NCBI GenBank assembly: GCA_017619755.1
Contig: JAFZRU010000031.1
Span: forward strand, 32,875-96,874
DNA from: Prevotella sp.
Lineage (GTDB): Bacteria; Bacteroidota; Bacteroidia; Bacteroidales; Bacteroidaceae
Reading direction: 5' to 3'
Length of the DNA: 64,000 bases
The position numbers were made by a program, and so were the translations under genes. Below the pieces are notes generated by a model. The model did not search any database. It saw only the letters and a program-made list of their open reading frames with translations, and was not told where the DNA came from. Shown piece after piece: positions 53,284 through 63,017 of this stretch. Position 1 is the first letter of the stretch; every line of letters starts with the position of its first letter.

Positions 53284-53316
53284 CTATAGTTTCTATAGTG
53301 GCTATAGTTTCATAGA
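53284..53316. repeat. CTATAG microrepeat with 9-bp period next to vsr
   Basis: CTATAG at 53284, 53293 and 53302, CATAGA at 53311. The vsr stop codon (TAG) sits in a CTAT at the array's edge. Confidence 0.85.
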
Positions 53317-53318
53317 GA

Positions 53319-53888
53319 CTATTCTTTTGAGAGTTCTTCGGCGGCGATGGCAACCTGTGTGTCCTGTCCTTCCTCCTGCAAGATGGCGTAGGCCTTGTGG
53401 GCTATCGGCTTGATGGTGGCCTTTTCCATTCCGTCGGCGTTGTTTGCGGCGGGCTTTGCATGGTCCTGCAGGAAGATGCTGTTGAGGGTGTATTCGAGAG
53501 CTGTGAGCGTCTGCTGCCTCACGGAGGGCTTCAGTTGGCATTCCCAAATGGTGATGCAGTGCCACCCCATTTTGGCGAGCTGTTGTTGGTCGGATTTGTC
53601 CCTCAACTTGTTGCGTGATATTTTGTTTTGCCAGAATTCCGTATTGGTTTTGGGCATTTTGAAAGCCTTGCAGTTGTCATGCCCATGCCAGAAGCAGCCG
53701 TTGACGAAGATGCACGTGCGGTATTTCCTCATCACCAGGTCGGGATGCCCTGGCAACCGCTTGTGGAAGAGGCGGTATCTGAATCCCCTGCTGAAGAGGT
53801 ATTTCCTCACGATGATTTCAGGCTTGGTGTCCTTCGACCTGATGGCGGACATCACCTTGTGCCTCTTCTCCTTGTCGAATACGTCCAT
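53319..53888 (-). CDS. vsr: Very short patch repair (Vsr) endonuclease
   Basis: 189 aa from the ATG at 53888 (the TTG at 53912 is a weaker start). N-terminal DVFDKEKRHKVMSAIRSKDTKPE, then RLPGHPDLVMRKYRTCIFVNGCFWHGHDNC: catalytic Asp50 (HPDLV), His68 and the zinc cysteines. It nicks DNA at T:G mismatches arising from cytosine-5 methylation. A C-terminal extension of about 45 residues (from LQDHAKPAANN on) goes beyond the usual 130-150 aa. No cytosine methylase gene is in the window. Confidence 0.9.
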   Translation of the reverse strand: MDVFDKEKRHKVMSAIRSKDTKPEIIVRKYLFSRGFRYRLFHKRLPGHPDLVMRKYRTCIFVNGCFWHGHDNCKAFKMPKTNTEFWQNKISRNKLRDKSDQQQLAKMGWHCITIWECQLKPSVRQQTLTALEYTLNSIFLQDHAKPAANNADGMEKATIKPIAHKAYAILQEEGQDTQVAIAAEELSKE

Positions 53889-53918
53889 AGCTGCAAAAAG
53901 TGGATGAGACAATGCTCC

Positions 53919-54812
53919 TTAAATGCCCAGCCCCCCAGAGAAGGAGACATCAACGGCCTTGCTTTGCAGGATGCGCGAACCAGCTGGTACGCTGTGTGTA
54001 AGCCAGATGTTACCTCCAATGACGGTGTTCTCCCCGATGGTGATGCGCCCCAAGATGGTGGAATTGGCATAGATGGTGACATGGTTGCCGATGATGGGAT
54101 GCCTTGGCACGTTGACCGGCCTTCCGTTGTCATCTATTTGGAAGTTTTTCGCTCCGAGCGTGACACCCTGGTAGATGGTGACATGGTCGCCGATGATGCA
54201 GGTCTCACCAATAACAACACCGGTGCCGTGGTCGATGGCGAAATACTCTCCTATTTGCGCACCTGGGTGAATGTCTATTCCCGTGGCAGAATGGGCCTGC
54301 TCGGTGAGGATGCGCGGCAGTATCGGCACACCCATGATGTGCAGTTGGTGTGCCACCCTGTAGTGCAGCATGGTCTTCACGACGGGATAGCAGAAAATCA
54401 CCTCGGAATAGTTTTTTACTGCCGGGTCGTTGTCGAAGATGGCTTGCACGTCAGTGTAGAGCAACCGTTTCAGCTCGGGGAGTGCCTCCATGAAATCGGT
54501 CATCATCTTGTTGGCGGTGTCGCGCAAGTCATCATCGCAGTTGCGCTCAAACCGCAGCGCCAAGGCGATTTGCTCCTTCAGCAAGATGCTGAGGCGCTCG
54601 ATATTGACACCTATGTGGTAGTTCCTGAAATCGGGGTCGCCTTGTTTGTCGTTGAAATAGGCGGGGAAGACGATGTCGCTCACCAACGAGACGACTTGAC
54701 GCAGGACATCCACCGATGGCAGTTGCTTGATGTCGCAGGGGATGACGGTTTTCTCTTCCACTGACATGGTGGAGAGTTGCTGGATGACGTTTTTAAATTT
54801 TTCTCCTGTCAT
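53919..54812 (-). CDS. cysE: Serine O-acetyltransferase
   Basis: 297 aa from the ATG at 54812; the longer frame to 54911 is the shadow of the upstream gene. Makes O-acetylserine for cysteine synthesis. The C-terminal left-handed beta-helix is clear: HPGAQIGEYFAIDHGTGVVIGE, TIYQGVTLGAKNF and hexapeptide turns ending NTVIGGNIWLTHSVPAGS. The active His/Asp (IDHGTG) are present. Overlaps the upstream esterase by 20 nt. Confidence 0.9.
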   Translation of the reverse strand: MTGEKFKNVIQQLSTMSVEEKTVIPCDIKQLPSVDVLRQVVSLVSDIVFPAYFNDKQGDPDFRNYHIGVNIERLSILLKEQIALALRFERNCDDDLRDTANKMMTDFMEALPELKRLLYTDVQAIFDNDPAVKNYSEVIFCYPVVKTMLHYRVAHQLHIMGVPILPRILTEQAHSATGIDIHPGAQIGEYFAIDHGTGVVIGETCIIGDHVTIYQGVTLGAKNFQIDDNGRPVNVPRHPIIGNHVTIYANSTILGRITIGENTVIGGNIWLTHSVPAGSRILQSKAVDVSFSGGLGI

Positions 54813-56268
54813 ATCTTTTTTTGCTTTTCTTTGTTTTCTTAGTGGGTGCAGGGGGTGTGGAGCGGATGGCCTCCTCAGCCTTCTTGGCCATGAGGGCGGC
54901 TCCCTTGTCATTGGGGTGTATGCCGTCGCTGACCATCATGGCCGTTTCGGTGATGGTATTATGAAAATCAATCACCTCAAGTTGGTTGTCCGCTGCCACC
55001 TTATATATAATAGGCGCCACCTCCTCGGTGATGACTTTGTCGGTGATGGTCCACCGGTCTTGGAAAGCCTTGATGGGGCACGCGAGGAAGATGCGCGGCT
55101 TGGCAGGGAGAGCCTTGAGACTGTCTATCATCATCTGGTAGTCGGAGGCGAAATCCTCCTTGTATTTCCAATTGTCGGTCTTGCTGTCGTTGGTGCCTAA
55201 CTTGATAATCACCACGTTGGGATTGAAAGCCAAGGCATCCCTCCAAGCGAGTTCCTGCATATAGGGATGGTCGCCCTTGTTGAGCAGCGTGCGCGCCCCG
55301 ACGCCAAAATTTTTCACGTGGTACCCATCACCGAGAAGGCGTTGCAGTTGAGCCGGATATCCCCGGGTCTCAGCCATGTCGATGCCCGAACCGTCGGTGA
55401 TGCTGTTTCCTATACAAGCCACGCGGACGGCCTCCTGCTTGAGAGCCTTGAGTTGGTCGAGCCAAGTGGAGAGGTCGGTCATCATTTGCTGGTGATAGGG
55501 GAAAGACTTCTTGATACCAAAGCCGTGGCCGCCCTTGGGATAAACATAGAGTGCACAGGGGTTGTCGGCATTTCGCATGGCGGTGTAGTAGGCGATGCCG
55601 TTGGCGACGGGTGGCACTCCTGTATCGTCGTTGGCAAGGAGGATGATGGCCTGCGGGGTGAGGTGCCGCCGCACCTGACGATGGGTGCTGAAGGTCTTGA
55701 TCAGTTCCTCGTTATCACGCTGCTTGCCAAGGAGGTTTCGGCAAGAGCCTTCATGCTGCCCCTTCTTCTCCATCGTGATGACGGGATAGAAGAGGATGGA
55801 AAAATTGGGTCGGACGTCCCATTCTGCAAGAGTGGAGAGGGTGGAGGCCAAATGCCCGCCGGCGGAGAAGCCCATAACACCGATGTCGTAGGGATTGATT
55901 CCCCATTGGGCCGCACTGTCGCGGAGGATGCGCATGGCATCCTTGGCATCGCTCAGTGGCACGTCATGGTCGCCCTTGGGCATGCGGTATTGAAGCACAG
56001 CGAGAACGTCTCCTCTCTGACAAAAGAACTCAGCCCAGTCGGTGCCCTCGTTTTGCATGGAGAGGTGGGAATATCCTCCTCCGGGGCAGTCGAGCACAGC
56101 CCTTCCAGTGGCCTTTACCCTTTCGGGGAGGAAAACGTGCAGCTTGGCAGTGTCGGTGGCATGGGGAAGAGTGATGACAAACTGCCTTGCCACGCTTTGG
56201 GCAACAACGATGGTTGCTGCCATCAGCAGTGCAACGAGCATAAAAGATTTGAAATAGTAGGTTTTCAT
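54793..56268 (-). CDS. Exported double esterase: alpha/beta hydrolase fused to SGNH/GDSL hydrolase
   Basis: 491 aa with a signal peptide (MKTYYFKSFMLVALLMAATIVVAQ). Domain 1 (30-275): DCPGGGYSHLS oxyanion region, nucleophile Ser in GFSAGGHLAS (near 134-143), and a His in YPKGGHGFGI, as in acetylxylan-esterase-like proteins. Domain 2 (285-475): GNSITDGSG (block I), IKLGTNDSK (block III), and DGIHPNDKG (block V) of SGNH esterases. A Lys/Arg-rich tail follows. Likely removes acetyl or similar groups from two kinds of glycan linkages. No PUL partner adjacent. Confidence 0.88.
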   Translation of the reverse strand: MKTYYFKSFMLVALLMAATIVVAQSVARQFVITLPHATDTAKLHVFLPERVKATGRAVLDCPGGGYSHLSMQNEGTDWAEFFCQRGDVLAVLQYRMPKGDHDVPLSDAKDAMRILRDSAAQWGINPYDIGVMGFSAGGHLASTLSTLAEWDVRPNFSILFYPVITMEKKGQHEGSCRNLLGKQRDNEELIKTFSTHRQVRRHLTPQAIILLANDDTGVPPVANGIAYYTAMRNADNPCALYVYPKGGHGFGIKKSFPYHQQMMTDLSTWLDQLKALKQEAVRVACIGNSITDGSGIDMAETRGYPAQLQRLLGDGYHVKNFGVGARTLLNKGDHPYMQELAWRDALAFNPNVVIIKLGTNDSKTDNWKYKEDFASDYQMMIDSLKALPAKPRIFLACPIKAFQDRWTITDKVITEEVAPIIYKVAADNQLEVIDFHNTITETAMMVSDGIHPNDKGAALMAKKAEEAIRSTPPAPTKKTKKSKKRYDRRKI

Positions 56269-56288
56269 AAGCAGATGGTTGGTAGTTT

Positions 56289-58604
56289 CTATCCGATGAT
56301 GTTGAACTTGGCGAATTTGGCCAACAGGATTTTCTGGCCGGCATGTCGGAAATTGACAGTAATCTTGAGATTCTCTCCCCTACCCTCCAATTTCACCACC
56401 TCGCCAATGCCGAAGCGTTGGTGTTCAATGACAGCCCCATCGCGGAGGCCGGAGGGTGGCGGAGCGGTCTCTTCTTTTTCAACTTTGCCGATTCGAGAAG
56501 GTTTAGTCGGTGATGAAGAAACAACGGTTGGCGCCGGTTTTCGCTCATCATCGTTGTCTCTTGAGAAGATGGACTTCCAATTGCGTGGCTCCTGACGCGG
56601 GGTCCAAGAGCGGGCGTTCTCCACCCCCGTGCCACCTACGACCTCCATATAACGCCGGTCGATGTCGTTGATGAAACGGCTCCGGGGGTTGAATTCCGAA
56701 CGTCCGTACCGGAGGCGGTGCTGTGCGGAGGTGATGATGCAGTGCTTCTCGGCCCTGGTGATGGCAACATAGAAGAGGCGACGCTCCTCCTCAAGCTCCT
56801 TCATGGTGTTGGAAGCCATCTGGCTTGGGAAGATATTCTCCTCCATACCGACGATGAAGACGGTGGGGAATTCGAGTCCCTTGGCACTGTGGACGGTCAT
56901 GAGGGCCACCCTGCCCTTTTCGTCGTCGTCATCTCCTCCGTCGAGGTCGGTGAGCAGCGACACCTCCTGCAGGAAGTCAGACAGATAGACGCCGTTGGTG
57001 TTTCCCTCCTCGCGCTGTGTGTCCACGAAGTCCTTCATATAGTTGAGCAGTTCGTCGATGTTCTCCTTTCGCGACATTCCCTCCGGCGAGGTGTCGAGTG
57101 CGATATCGTTGGCGATGCCGGTCTGCTTGATGACATCGGTTCCAAGGGTAAAGACATCGTCAGTGGCCTGACGGGCAGCCAATTGTTCCATCAAGGTGCG
57201 GAAATTGGTGACTTTCAATGCCGTCCCCTTGCTGAGACCTGCCATCTCTGGGTTGGCCAACACCTGCCACAGGCTGATGGTCTTCGACCTTGCGGCCTCG
57301 ACGATTTTGTTGAAGGTGACACTTCCGATACCTCTTGCGGGGTAGTTGATGACCCTTCTGAGTGCCTCCTCGTCGTCAGGGTTGACCAGGAGTCTGAAAT
57401 AGGCGATGATGTCCTTGATTTCCTTTCGCTGATAAAAGCTGAGCCCTCCGAAGATGCGGTAAGGGATGCCCTCTTTGCGCAACTGTTCCTCGAAAGCCCG
57501 GCTCTGGGCGTTGGTGCGGTAGAGGATGGCGAAGTCGTCGTAGTTGCACTTCTCCTTTTTCATAATGGTGCGTATGTGCTTGGCCACGACGACGACCTCC
57601 TCCTTGTCGCTAAAGAGGGGTTGGTAGGAGACGGCGTCGCCCACCTCGTTCTTGCTATATACGTCTTTTTTTATCTGCCTCTCATTGTGCTTGATGAGAC
57701 TGTTGGCAGCATTGACAATCTGTTGCGTGGAGCGGTAGTTGCGCTCAAGTTTGAAGAGGCGCGTGTCTTCGTAGAGTTTTTGGAAGCCGAGGATGTTCTC
57801 GATGTTCGCACCACGGAAAGAGTAGATGCTTTGCGCATCGTCGCCCACGACACATACACGTTGCCGCTCCTTGGTGAGCTGGTAAACAATCTGCTGTTGG
57901 GCGAGGTTGGTGTCCTGGTACTCGTCCACGAGGATGTACTCGAATTGGTCCACATATCGTCTTCTCACTTCCTCGTTGCCTTGGAAGAGGAGAAAGGTGT
58001 TAAGCAGGAGGTCGTCGAAGTCCATGGCGTTGGCCTGACGACACCTTTGGGCATATTCGAGATAAACCTGGTAAAGAAGGGGGCGGTTTTCAGAGTTGTC
58101 ACGATCGCGAGCCGCCCTGTCGTTGGCATAGAGCTGCGCGGTGATGAGATAATTTTTGGCTAAGGAAATGTTGTTGTGTACAACGGCTGGCTTGTATTTG
58201 GTGTCATCAAGCTTGAGTTCCTTGATGATGTTTTTCAGCAGGGTGCGGGAGTCAGACTCGTCGTAGATGGTGTAGTTGCTGCCATAGCCTATATGGCGGG
58301 CCTCCCGGCGCAGGATTCTGGCGAAGATGCTGTGGAAGGTGCCCATATTGAGATAGGCGGCGTCCTTCTCACCCACCAAGGAGGCGATGCGCTGCTTCAT
58401 CTCCCCGGCGGCCTTGTTGGTGAAGGTGAGGGCAAGAATGGTCCATGGCTTGTAACCCAACGTCAGGAGGTGTGCCACCTTGTAAGTGAGCACGCGGGTC
58501 TTGCCGGAACCGGCTCCGGCGATGACAAGGGCCGGTCCGTCGCAATACTCCACCGCCTTGCGCTGACTTTCGTTGAGTTGGTCGAGAAAATGTTCGTTTG
58601 CCAT
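56289..58604 (-). CDS. pcrA: UvrD/PcrA-type superfamily 1 DNA helicase
   Basis: 771 aa. Motif Ia/Walker A GAGSGKTRVLTYKVAHL (about 32-48), Walker B VDEYQDTN (near 227), GDDAQSIYSFRGA, NYRSTQ, LMTVHSAKGLEFPTVFI and VAITRAEK. Full-length 3'-5' helicase for nucleotide excision and replication-associated repair. The C-terminal segment (IEHQRFGIGEVVKLEGRGENLKITVNF) is the usual Tudor-like end. uvrD would be an equally good name. Confidence 0.93.
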   Translation of the reverse strand: MANEHFLDQLNESQRKAVEYCDGPALVIAGAGSGKTRVLTYKVAHLLTLGYKPWTILALTFTNKAAGEMKQRIASLVGEKDAAYLNMGTFHSIFARILRREARHIGYGSNYTIYDESDSRTLLKNIIKELKLDDTKYKPAVVHNNISLAKNYLITAQLYANDRAARDRDNSENRPLLYQVYLEYAQRCRQANAMDFDDLLLNTFLLFQGNEEVRRRYVDQFEYILVDEYQDTNLAQQQIVYQLTKERQRVCVVGDDAQSIYSFRGANIENILGFQKLYEDTRLFKLERNYRSTQQIVNAANSLIKHNERQIKKDVYSKNEVGDAVSYQPLFSDKEEVVVVAKHIRTIMKKEKCNYDDFAILYRTNAQSRAFEEQLRKEGIPYRIFGGLSFYQRKEIKDIIAYFRLLVNPDDEEALRRVINYPARGIGSVTFNKIVEAARSKTISLWQVLANPEMAGLSKGTALKVTNFRTLMEQLAARQATDDVFTLGTDVIKQTGIANDIALDTSPEGMSRKENIDELLNYMKDFVDTQREEGNTNGVYLSDFLQEVSLLTDLDGGDDDDEKGRVALMTVHSAKGLEFPTVFIVGMEENIFPSQMASNTMKELEEERRLFYVAITRAEKHCIITSAQHRLRYGRSEFNPRSRFINDIDRRYMEVVGGTGVENARSWTPRQEPRNWKSIFSRDNDDERKPAPTVVSSSPTKPSRIGKVEKEETAPPPSGLRDGAVIEHQRFGIGEVVKLEGRGENLKITVNFRHAGQKILLAKFAKFNIIG

Positions 58605-58621
58605 GGTGAAATGGTTGCTGC

Positions 58622-59362
58622 TTATTTGCGATAGACCCCGCTTGCAGCTGTTCCGGGGTCGTAGTCCTCGCCCTCACGAGGGAAGGCAGGTATGAATTTC
58701 ATATTAAGCTCCACCCTGCGCTGATGCCTTCGCAGGTATTTGTCGGGAGTGTTTTTCGTATTGTGTACGATGGGGTTGGGCAAAGAGGCGGCGATGAGTG
58801 CGCACTCCGAACGGGTAAGGTCTGAGACATCCTTGTTGAAATGCTCACGGGCGACGGCTTGCGCCCCGAAGGTGTGAGGCCCCATCTCAATGGAGTTGAG
58901 ATAGACCTCCATGATGCGGTGCTTGCTCCAGAAGAACTCTATGAGGGTGGTGAAATAGGCCTCAAGCCCTTTCCTCACCCAGGTTCTGCTGGGCCACAGG
59001 AAGACGTTCTTCGCTGTCTGCTGAGAGATGGTGCTGCCACCAATTTTCTTTCGGTGAGTGCGGTTGTGCTTGGCGGCGTTCTTGATGGCTTCCTTGTCAA
59101 AACCGTGATGGAGGAGGAAACGGGCATCCTCGCCGGCCATGGCGGCCACGGGAAGGTGCTTCGACATCTCATCAAGCGGCACCCACGTGTGGTGCATCCA
59201 GGGAGAACCACCCTGCTTCACACTCTCCACGGCACGGATGGCCATGAGCGGGGTGTAAGGAACGGGGATGAAGCGATAGGCCACCACCGCAAGGATGGTG
59301 GAGACAAAGAAAAATACGATTACCTTCTTGACAAGGCGAAAAAGCCATTTTATTATAAACAT
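58622..59362 (-). CDS. mtgA: Monofunctional peptidoglycan glycosyltransferase
   Basis: 246 aa. One N-terminal membrane helix (VIVFFFVSTILAVVAYRF), then the GT51 domain: AGEDARFLLHHGFDKEAI with the catalytic Glu, GGSTISQQTAKNVFLWPSR and KHRIMEVYLNSIEMGPHTFG. Polymerises lipid II into glycan strands without a transpeptidase domain. 17 nt upstream of the helicase gene. Confidence 0.93.
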   Translation of the reverse strand: MFIIKWLFRLVKKVIVFFFVSTILAVVAYRFIPVPYTPLMAIRAVESVKQGGSPWMHHTWVPLDEMSKHLPVAAMAGEDARFLLHHGFDKEAIKNAAKHNRTHRKKIGGSTISQQTAKNVFLWPSRTWVRKGLEAYFTTLIEFFWSKHRIMEVYLNSIEMGPHTFGAQAVAREHFNKDVSDLTRSECALIAASLPNPIVHNTKNTPDKYLRRHQRRVELNMKFIPAFPREGEDYDPGTAASGVYRK

Positions 59363-59400
59363 CCTTTCTTTTCCTTTTTTCCAGTCTAAATATTTTCACT

Positions 59401-59472
59401 CATCATCCTATCCCCTCCTATCGTCTCCTATTATCTCCTATCATCTCCCATCATCTCCCATCCCCTCCTATA
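59401..59472. repeat. Seven tandem 10-bp repeats (CTCCTAT core)
   Basis: The CCTA/CCCA core starts at 59407, 59417, 59427, 59437, 59447, 59457 and 59467, exactly 10 bp apart. Located just upstream of mtgA, in the gap to the OmpA-like gene. Confidence 0.9.
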
Positions 59473-59540
59473 ATAACTTTGAGGGCGGATGAATCATCCG
59501 CCCTCCTCAAGTTATTTTCTTTTGAAAAGCGTGCAAATGA

Positions 59541-60224
59541 TTACTGGAGCGTGCCGGCATTGGCGGCGTCAATCATAGCCTGGCTGGCATACATGTAAAT
59601 CTCCACGCGGCGGTTCTGGGCACGGCCGGTAGCGGTGCTGTTGTCAGCGATGGGGTTGTGTGAGCCGAAACCAGAGACATTCTTGAACTGTGCTTGGGAG
59701 ACACCCTGGCTGACAAGATATTGAGCCACGGCCTGTGCACGGTTCTGGGAAAGCGGGTCGTTCACCTTGTCGGAGCCGGTGCTGTCGGTGTGGCCCTGGA
59801 TGTCGATGAGGACGTTGGGCTCGCAGAGCAGGAGGCTGGCGAGTTGGTTGAGCGAGTTCTTGGCGTTGGCCTTGAGGTTGTACTTGGCGGTGTCGAAGAG
59901 GATGTCGCCGAAGGAAACCTTCACACCCTGCAGACCGTTGGCATCGGTGATTTCAGTCACCTGGGCATTGTCCACAGCAGCGGCCTTTGCCTTCACCTTG
60001 TCCATGTGCTTGCCAATGAGGGCACCTGCGCCAGTACCTACGGCGGTACCGATGGCGGCACCGATGACGGTGCTCTTGGTGTCCTTGCCAATGATTTGTC
60101 CGAGGAGAGCGCCAAGACCTGCTCCACCTGCACCACCGAGGATGCTACCGGTGCCGGCGCTGGTGCTACATCCCACTACCATCAATGCACACATAACGTA
60201 TGCAATAAAATTAGTCTTTTTCAT
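59541..60224 (-). CDS. OmpA-family lipoprotein with glycine-zipper segment
   Basis: 227 aa. Lipobox VVGC (Cys19). Residues 24-75 are Gly/Ala-rich (GGAGGAGLGALLGQIIGK ... GAAIGTAVGTGAGALIG), a glycine-zipper type segment. Residues 110-225 form the OmpA peptidoglycan-binding domain (LIDIQGHTDSTGSDKVNDPLS, SQNRAQAVAQYLVSQGV, GRAQNRRVEIYMYA). It should anchor the outer membrane to peptidoglycan. Confidence 0.92.
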   Translation of the reverse strand: MKKTNFIAYVMCALMVVGCSTSAGTGSILGGAGGAGLGALLGQIIGKDTKSTVIGAAIGTAVGTGAGALIGKHMDKVKAKAAAVDNAQVTEITDANGLQGVKVSFGDILFDTAKYNLKANAKNSLNQLASLLLCEPNVLIDIQGHTDSTGSDKVNDPLSQNRAQAVAQYLVSQGVSQAQFKNVSGFGSHNPIADNSTATGRAQNRRVEIYMYASQAMIDAANAGTLQ

Positions 60225-60482
60225 CTTTTTAAATTTTTTATGTTAGTAAAAATAGTTTTCCCCACTGTCGCAGTGGCATCTTGCCACTAAGGGCATAAAG
60301 ATGTTGCAAAGATAGCATAAATTCATTGGGGTAGCAAAAGAAAAGTGTTATTTTTTGAAAAAAATGTTCATATTTGTTCTTTTAATGCATACAAGACGCA
60401 TGAAAATTGGCATGATGAGACATGAAAACACCATCATATTGAAAAAACACGTCTTGTGGTGGGTGTTTTGAAATATTATCAC

Positions 60483-60490
60483 TAATTTTG
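60483..60490 (+). promoter_or_regulatory. Predicted -7 box of proS (TAATTTTG)
   Basis: TAATTTTG ends 28 nt before the start codon. -33 not clear. Confidence 0.55.
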
Positions 60491-60518
60491 CAAGCAAAAT
60501 CCAAATAAAAGAAAATCA

Positions 60519-62000
60519 ATGGCAAAAGAACTAAAAGAAATGACCAAGCGTGCGGAGAACTACAGCCAGTGGTACAACGACTTGGTGATGAAAGCCGACA
60601 TGGCGGAGCAGTCCGCCGTGCGCGGATGTATGGTGATCAAGCCCTACGGCTACGCCATCTGGGAGAAGATGCAACAGCAGTTGGACAAGATGTTCAAGGA
60701 GACAGGTGCTCAGAACGCCTATTTCCCCTTGCTGATTCCCAAGTCTTTCCTTTCCCGCGAGGCGGAGCATGTGGAGGGGTTCGCCAAGGAGTGCGCCGTG
60801 GTGACACACTACCGCCTTCGTGCAAAAGATGACAAAAGCGGCGTGGAAGTGGACCCGACAGCAAAACTGGAGGAGGAACTCATCGTCAGACCCACCTCTG
60901 AGACCATCATTTGGAATACCTACAAAAACTGGATACATTCCTGGCGCGACCTGCCACTGATGTGCAACCAATGGTGCAATGTGATGCGCTGGGAGATGCG
61001 CACACGACCTTTCCTGCGCACCTCGGAATTTCTCTGGCAAGAGGGACACACCGCACACGCCACACGCGAAGAGGCGGAGGAAGAGGCAAAGAAGATGCTC
61101 GACGTCTATGCCAAATTCGCCGAAGAATGGATGGCCATGCCGGTGGTGCAGGGAGTGAAGAGCGAAACGGAGCGCTTCGCCGGAGCCCTCGACACCTACA
61201 CCATCGAGGCGATTATGCAAGACGGCAAGGCCCTCCAAAGCGGCACGTCGCACTTCCTCGGACAGAATTTCGCCAAGGCTTTCGACGTCACATACCTCAA
61301 CAAGGAAAACAAGCCGGAGTATGTGTGGGCTACCTCATGGGGTGTTTCCACACGCCTCATCGGCGCACTCATCATGACTCACTCTGATGACAACGGCCTC
61401 GTCCTTCCACCGAAACTCGCACCCATTCAAGTGGTTATCGTACCCATCACAAAGGGCAGCGAGCAACTGGCGGCCATCAGCGAGAGACTGAAACCGGTCA
61501 TCGAAGCGTTATGCGCCGCCGGTATCTCCGTGAAATACGATGACGCCGACAACAAACGACCTGGTTTCAAGTTCGCCGACTATGAACTCAAGGGCGTGCC
61601 AGTGCGCCTCGTGATGGGAGGCCGTGACCTGGAAAACGGCACCGTGGAGGTGATGCGACGCGACACGTTGGAGAAGGAGACACGCCCCATCGACGGCATC
61701 GTGGAACATGTGGAGCAACTGCTCAAGGACATCCAAGACAACCTCCTGACAAAGGCTCGCCAATGGCGCGACGAACGCATCTACGAGTGCGACAACTACG
61801 AGGAGTTCAAGGAACGCGTGAAAGACGGTGGCTTCTTCCTTTGCCACTGGGACGGCACGGCAGAAACAGAGGCCCGCATCAAGGAGGAGACACAAGCCAC
61901 CATCCGCTGCGTGCCTTACGGAGTGGAGCAAACACCCGGAGTGGACATGGTGAGCGGCAAGCCCGCCGTGGCAAGAGTTATCATAGCAAGAAGTTACTAA
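60519..62000 (+). CDS. proS: Prolyl-tRNA synthetase (eukaryote/archaeon-like type)
   Basis: 493 aa. Charges tRNA-Pro. Class II motifs: the motif-2 region [35 protein letters not shown] (about 153-187) and C-terminal anticodon domain; the last residues [16 protein letters not shown] with a terminal Tyr are typical of the short ProS type without the inserted editing domain. Own promoter; followed by the 62021 gene after 20 nt. Confidence 0.95.
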   Translation: MAKELKEMTKRAENYSQWYNDLVMKADMAEQSAVRGCMVIKPYGYAIWEKMQQQLDKMFKETGAQNAYFPLLIPKSFLSREAEHVEGFAKECAVVTHYRLRAKDDKSGVEVDPTAKLEEELIVRPTSETIIWNTYKNWIHSWRDLPLMCNQWCNVMRWEMRTRPFLRTSEFLWQEGHTAHATREEAEEEAKKMLDVYAKFAEEWMAMPVVQGVKSETERFAGALDTYTIEAIMQDGKALQSGTSHFLGQNFAKAFDVTYLNKENKPEYVWATSWGVSTRLIGALIMTHSDDNGLVLPPKLAPIQVVIVPITKGSEQLAAISERLKPVIEALCAAGISVKYDDADNKRPGFKFADYELKGVPVRLVMGGRDLENGTVEVMRRDTLEKETRPIDGIVEHVEQLLKDIQDNLLTKARQWRDERIYECDNYEEFKERVKDGGFFLCHWDGTAETEARIKEETQATIRCVPYGVEQTPGVDMVSGKPAVARVIIARSY

Positions 62001-62020
62001 ACAACAAAACTATAAGAAAT

Positions 62021-62971
62021 ATGAAAAAGATTTATGCCCTGACGGCTTTGATGATGACATCGCTTTGCATAATGGGCCAGTCGATGAAAGTGCAAGCGAA
62101 TTTCGCTAAAGGTGAATATGCCATTTATGAGTCAACATCAAAAGCACAAATGGCATCCCCCCAAGGGGAGGAAGAGGCCATGAATGCCACTGGAGAGATA
62201 AAATACGAAGTGACCGAAGCCAATAAAGACGGATACACCATTGCCATCACCACACAAAAATGGGACAACGGTGAAGAAGACACTTCCGATGCCGGATTAT
62301 TGAATAATTTCTCCAACTTGTTTGAGGAGTTTGTCGTAGGACAAACCACCATCCTGTCAACCAACAAGGACGGAAAGGTTTTGGGCATCAAAAATTACGA
62401 GGAGATGAAAAAATACTTGGAGACCTTGACAGACAGCGTCTTGGACAAAATCTTCGGCGCAGCGGAAGCCAGCTCACTTCCCTTGAAAAAGGAGAACTTC
62501 AAGGACATGATGATGGATCAATTAACAGAGGAGAACATACTACAAAGCGTACTACATAGCAGCAACCAGTTCTCACTCTATGGAAAGACCATCGCCACAG
62601 GAGTCACAGAGGACGAAATGATGAATGGGATGAAAATGAAAACCACCTATTTCGTGATGCCGCAGAAGAGCGCAGACCACTACACCATCAAGTCGTCGTC
62701 GGTCATCAACATGGAAAAGGAAGACATCAAGAAACTCGTCATCGACAATGTTAAAAAAATCATGCCCGAACAGGCTGACATGGTGGTCCAAAATATCGAC
62801 ATGCTTCTCGACAGTGGAATGTTGAAATTCGAAGGCTCACGCACATGCACCTACACCTTCCTACCCAACGGATGGCTGCAAGAGGCGGAAATGACACAGA
62901 AAACCAACTCCATGGGGTCTGAGAGCACTGTCACCAACACCTGGAAAATCAAAGAGTGCAGTTGGAAATAA
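62021..62971 (+). CDS. Exported protein of unknown function
   Basis: 316 aa from the ATG at 62021 (the upstream part of the open frame lies over proS). Signal peptide MKKIYALTALMMTSLCIMG. The rest is rich in charged residues and beta segments (TGEIKYEVTEANKDGYTIAITTQK; MNMEKEDIKKLVIDN). It ends with FLPNGWLQEAEMTQKTNSMG ... TNTWKIKECSWK. Recalls DUF-type periplasmic proteins of Bacteroidetes, but no specific family. Confidence 0.75.
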   Translation: MKKIYALTALMMTSLCIMGQSMKVQANFAKGEYAIYESTSKAQMASPQGEEEAMNATGEIKYEVTEANKDGYTIAITTQKWDNGEEDTSDAGLLNNFSNLFEEFVVGQTTILSTNKDGKVLGIKNYEEMKKYLETLTDSVLDKIFGAAEASSLPLKKENFKDMMMDQLTEENILQSVLHSSNQFSLYGKTIATGVTEDEMMNGMKMKTTYFVMPQKSADHYTIKSSSVINMEKEDIKKLVIDNVKKIMPEQADMVVQNIDMLLDSGMLKFEGSRTCTYTFLPNGWLQEAEMTQKTNSMGSESTVTNTWKIKECSWK

Positions 62972-63017
62972 ACTAATGGTGGCTGTGACACCAACCACAT
63001 ACAGAACTGAACACCAA

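Noticed and set aside
54813-54911. 33-residue Pro/Arg-rich N-terminal extension of cysE
   Set aside because: It is translated from the end of the esterase gene in another frame; the ATG at 54812 fits the family start.
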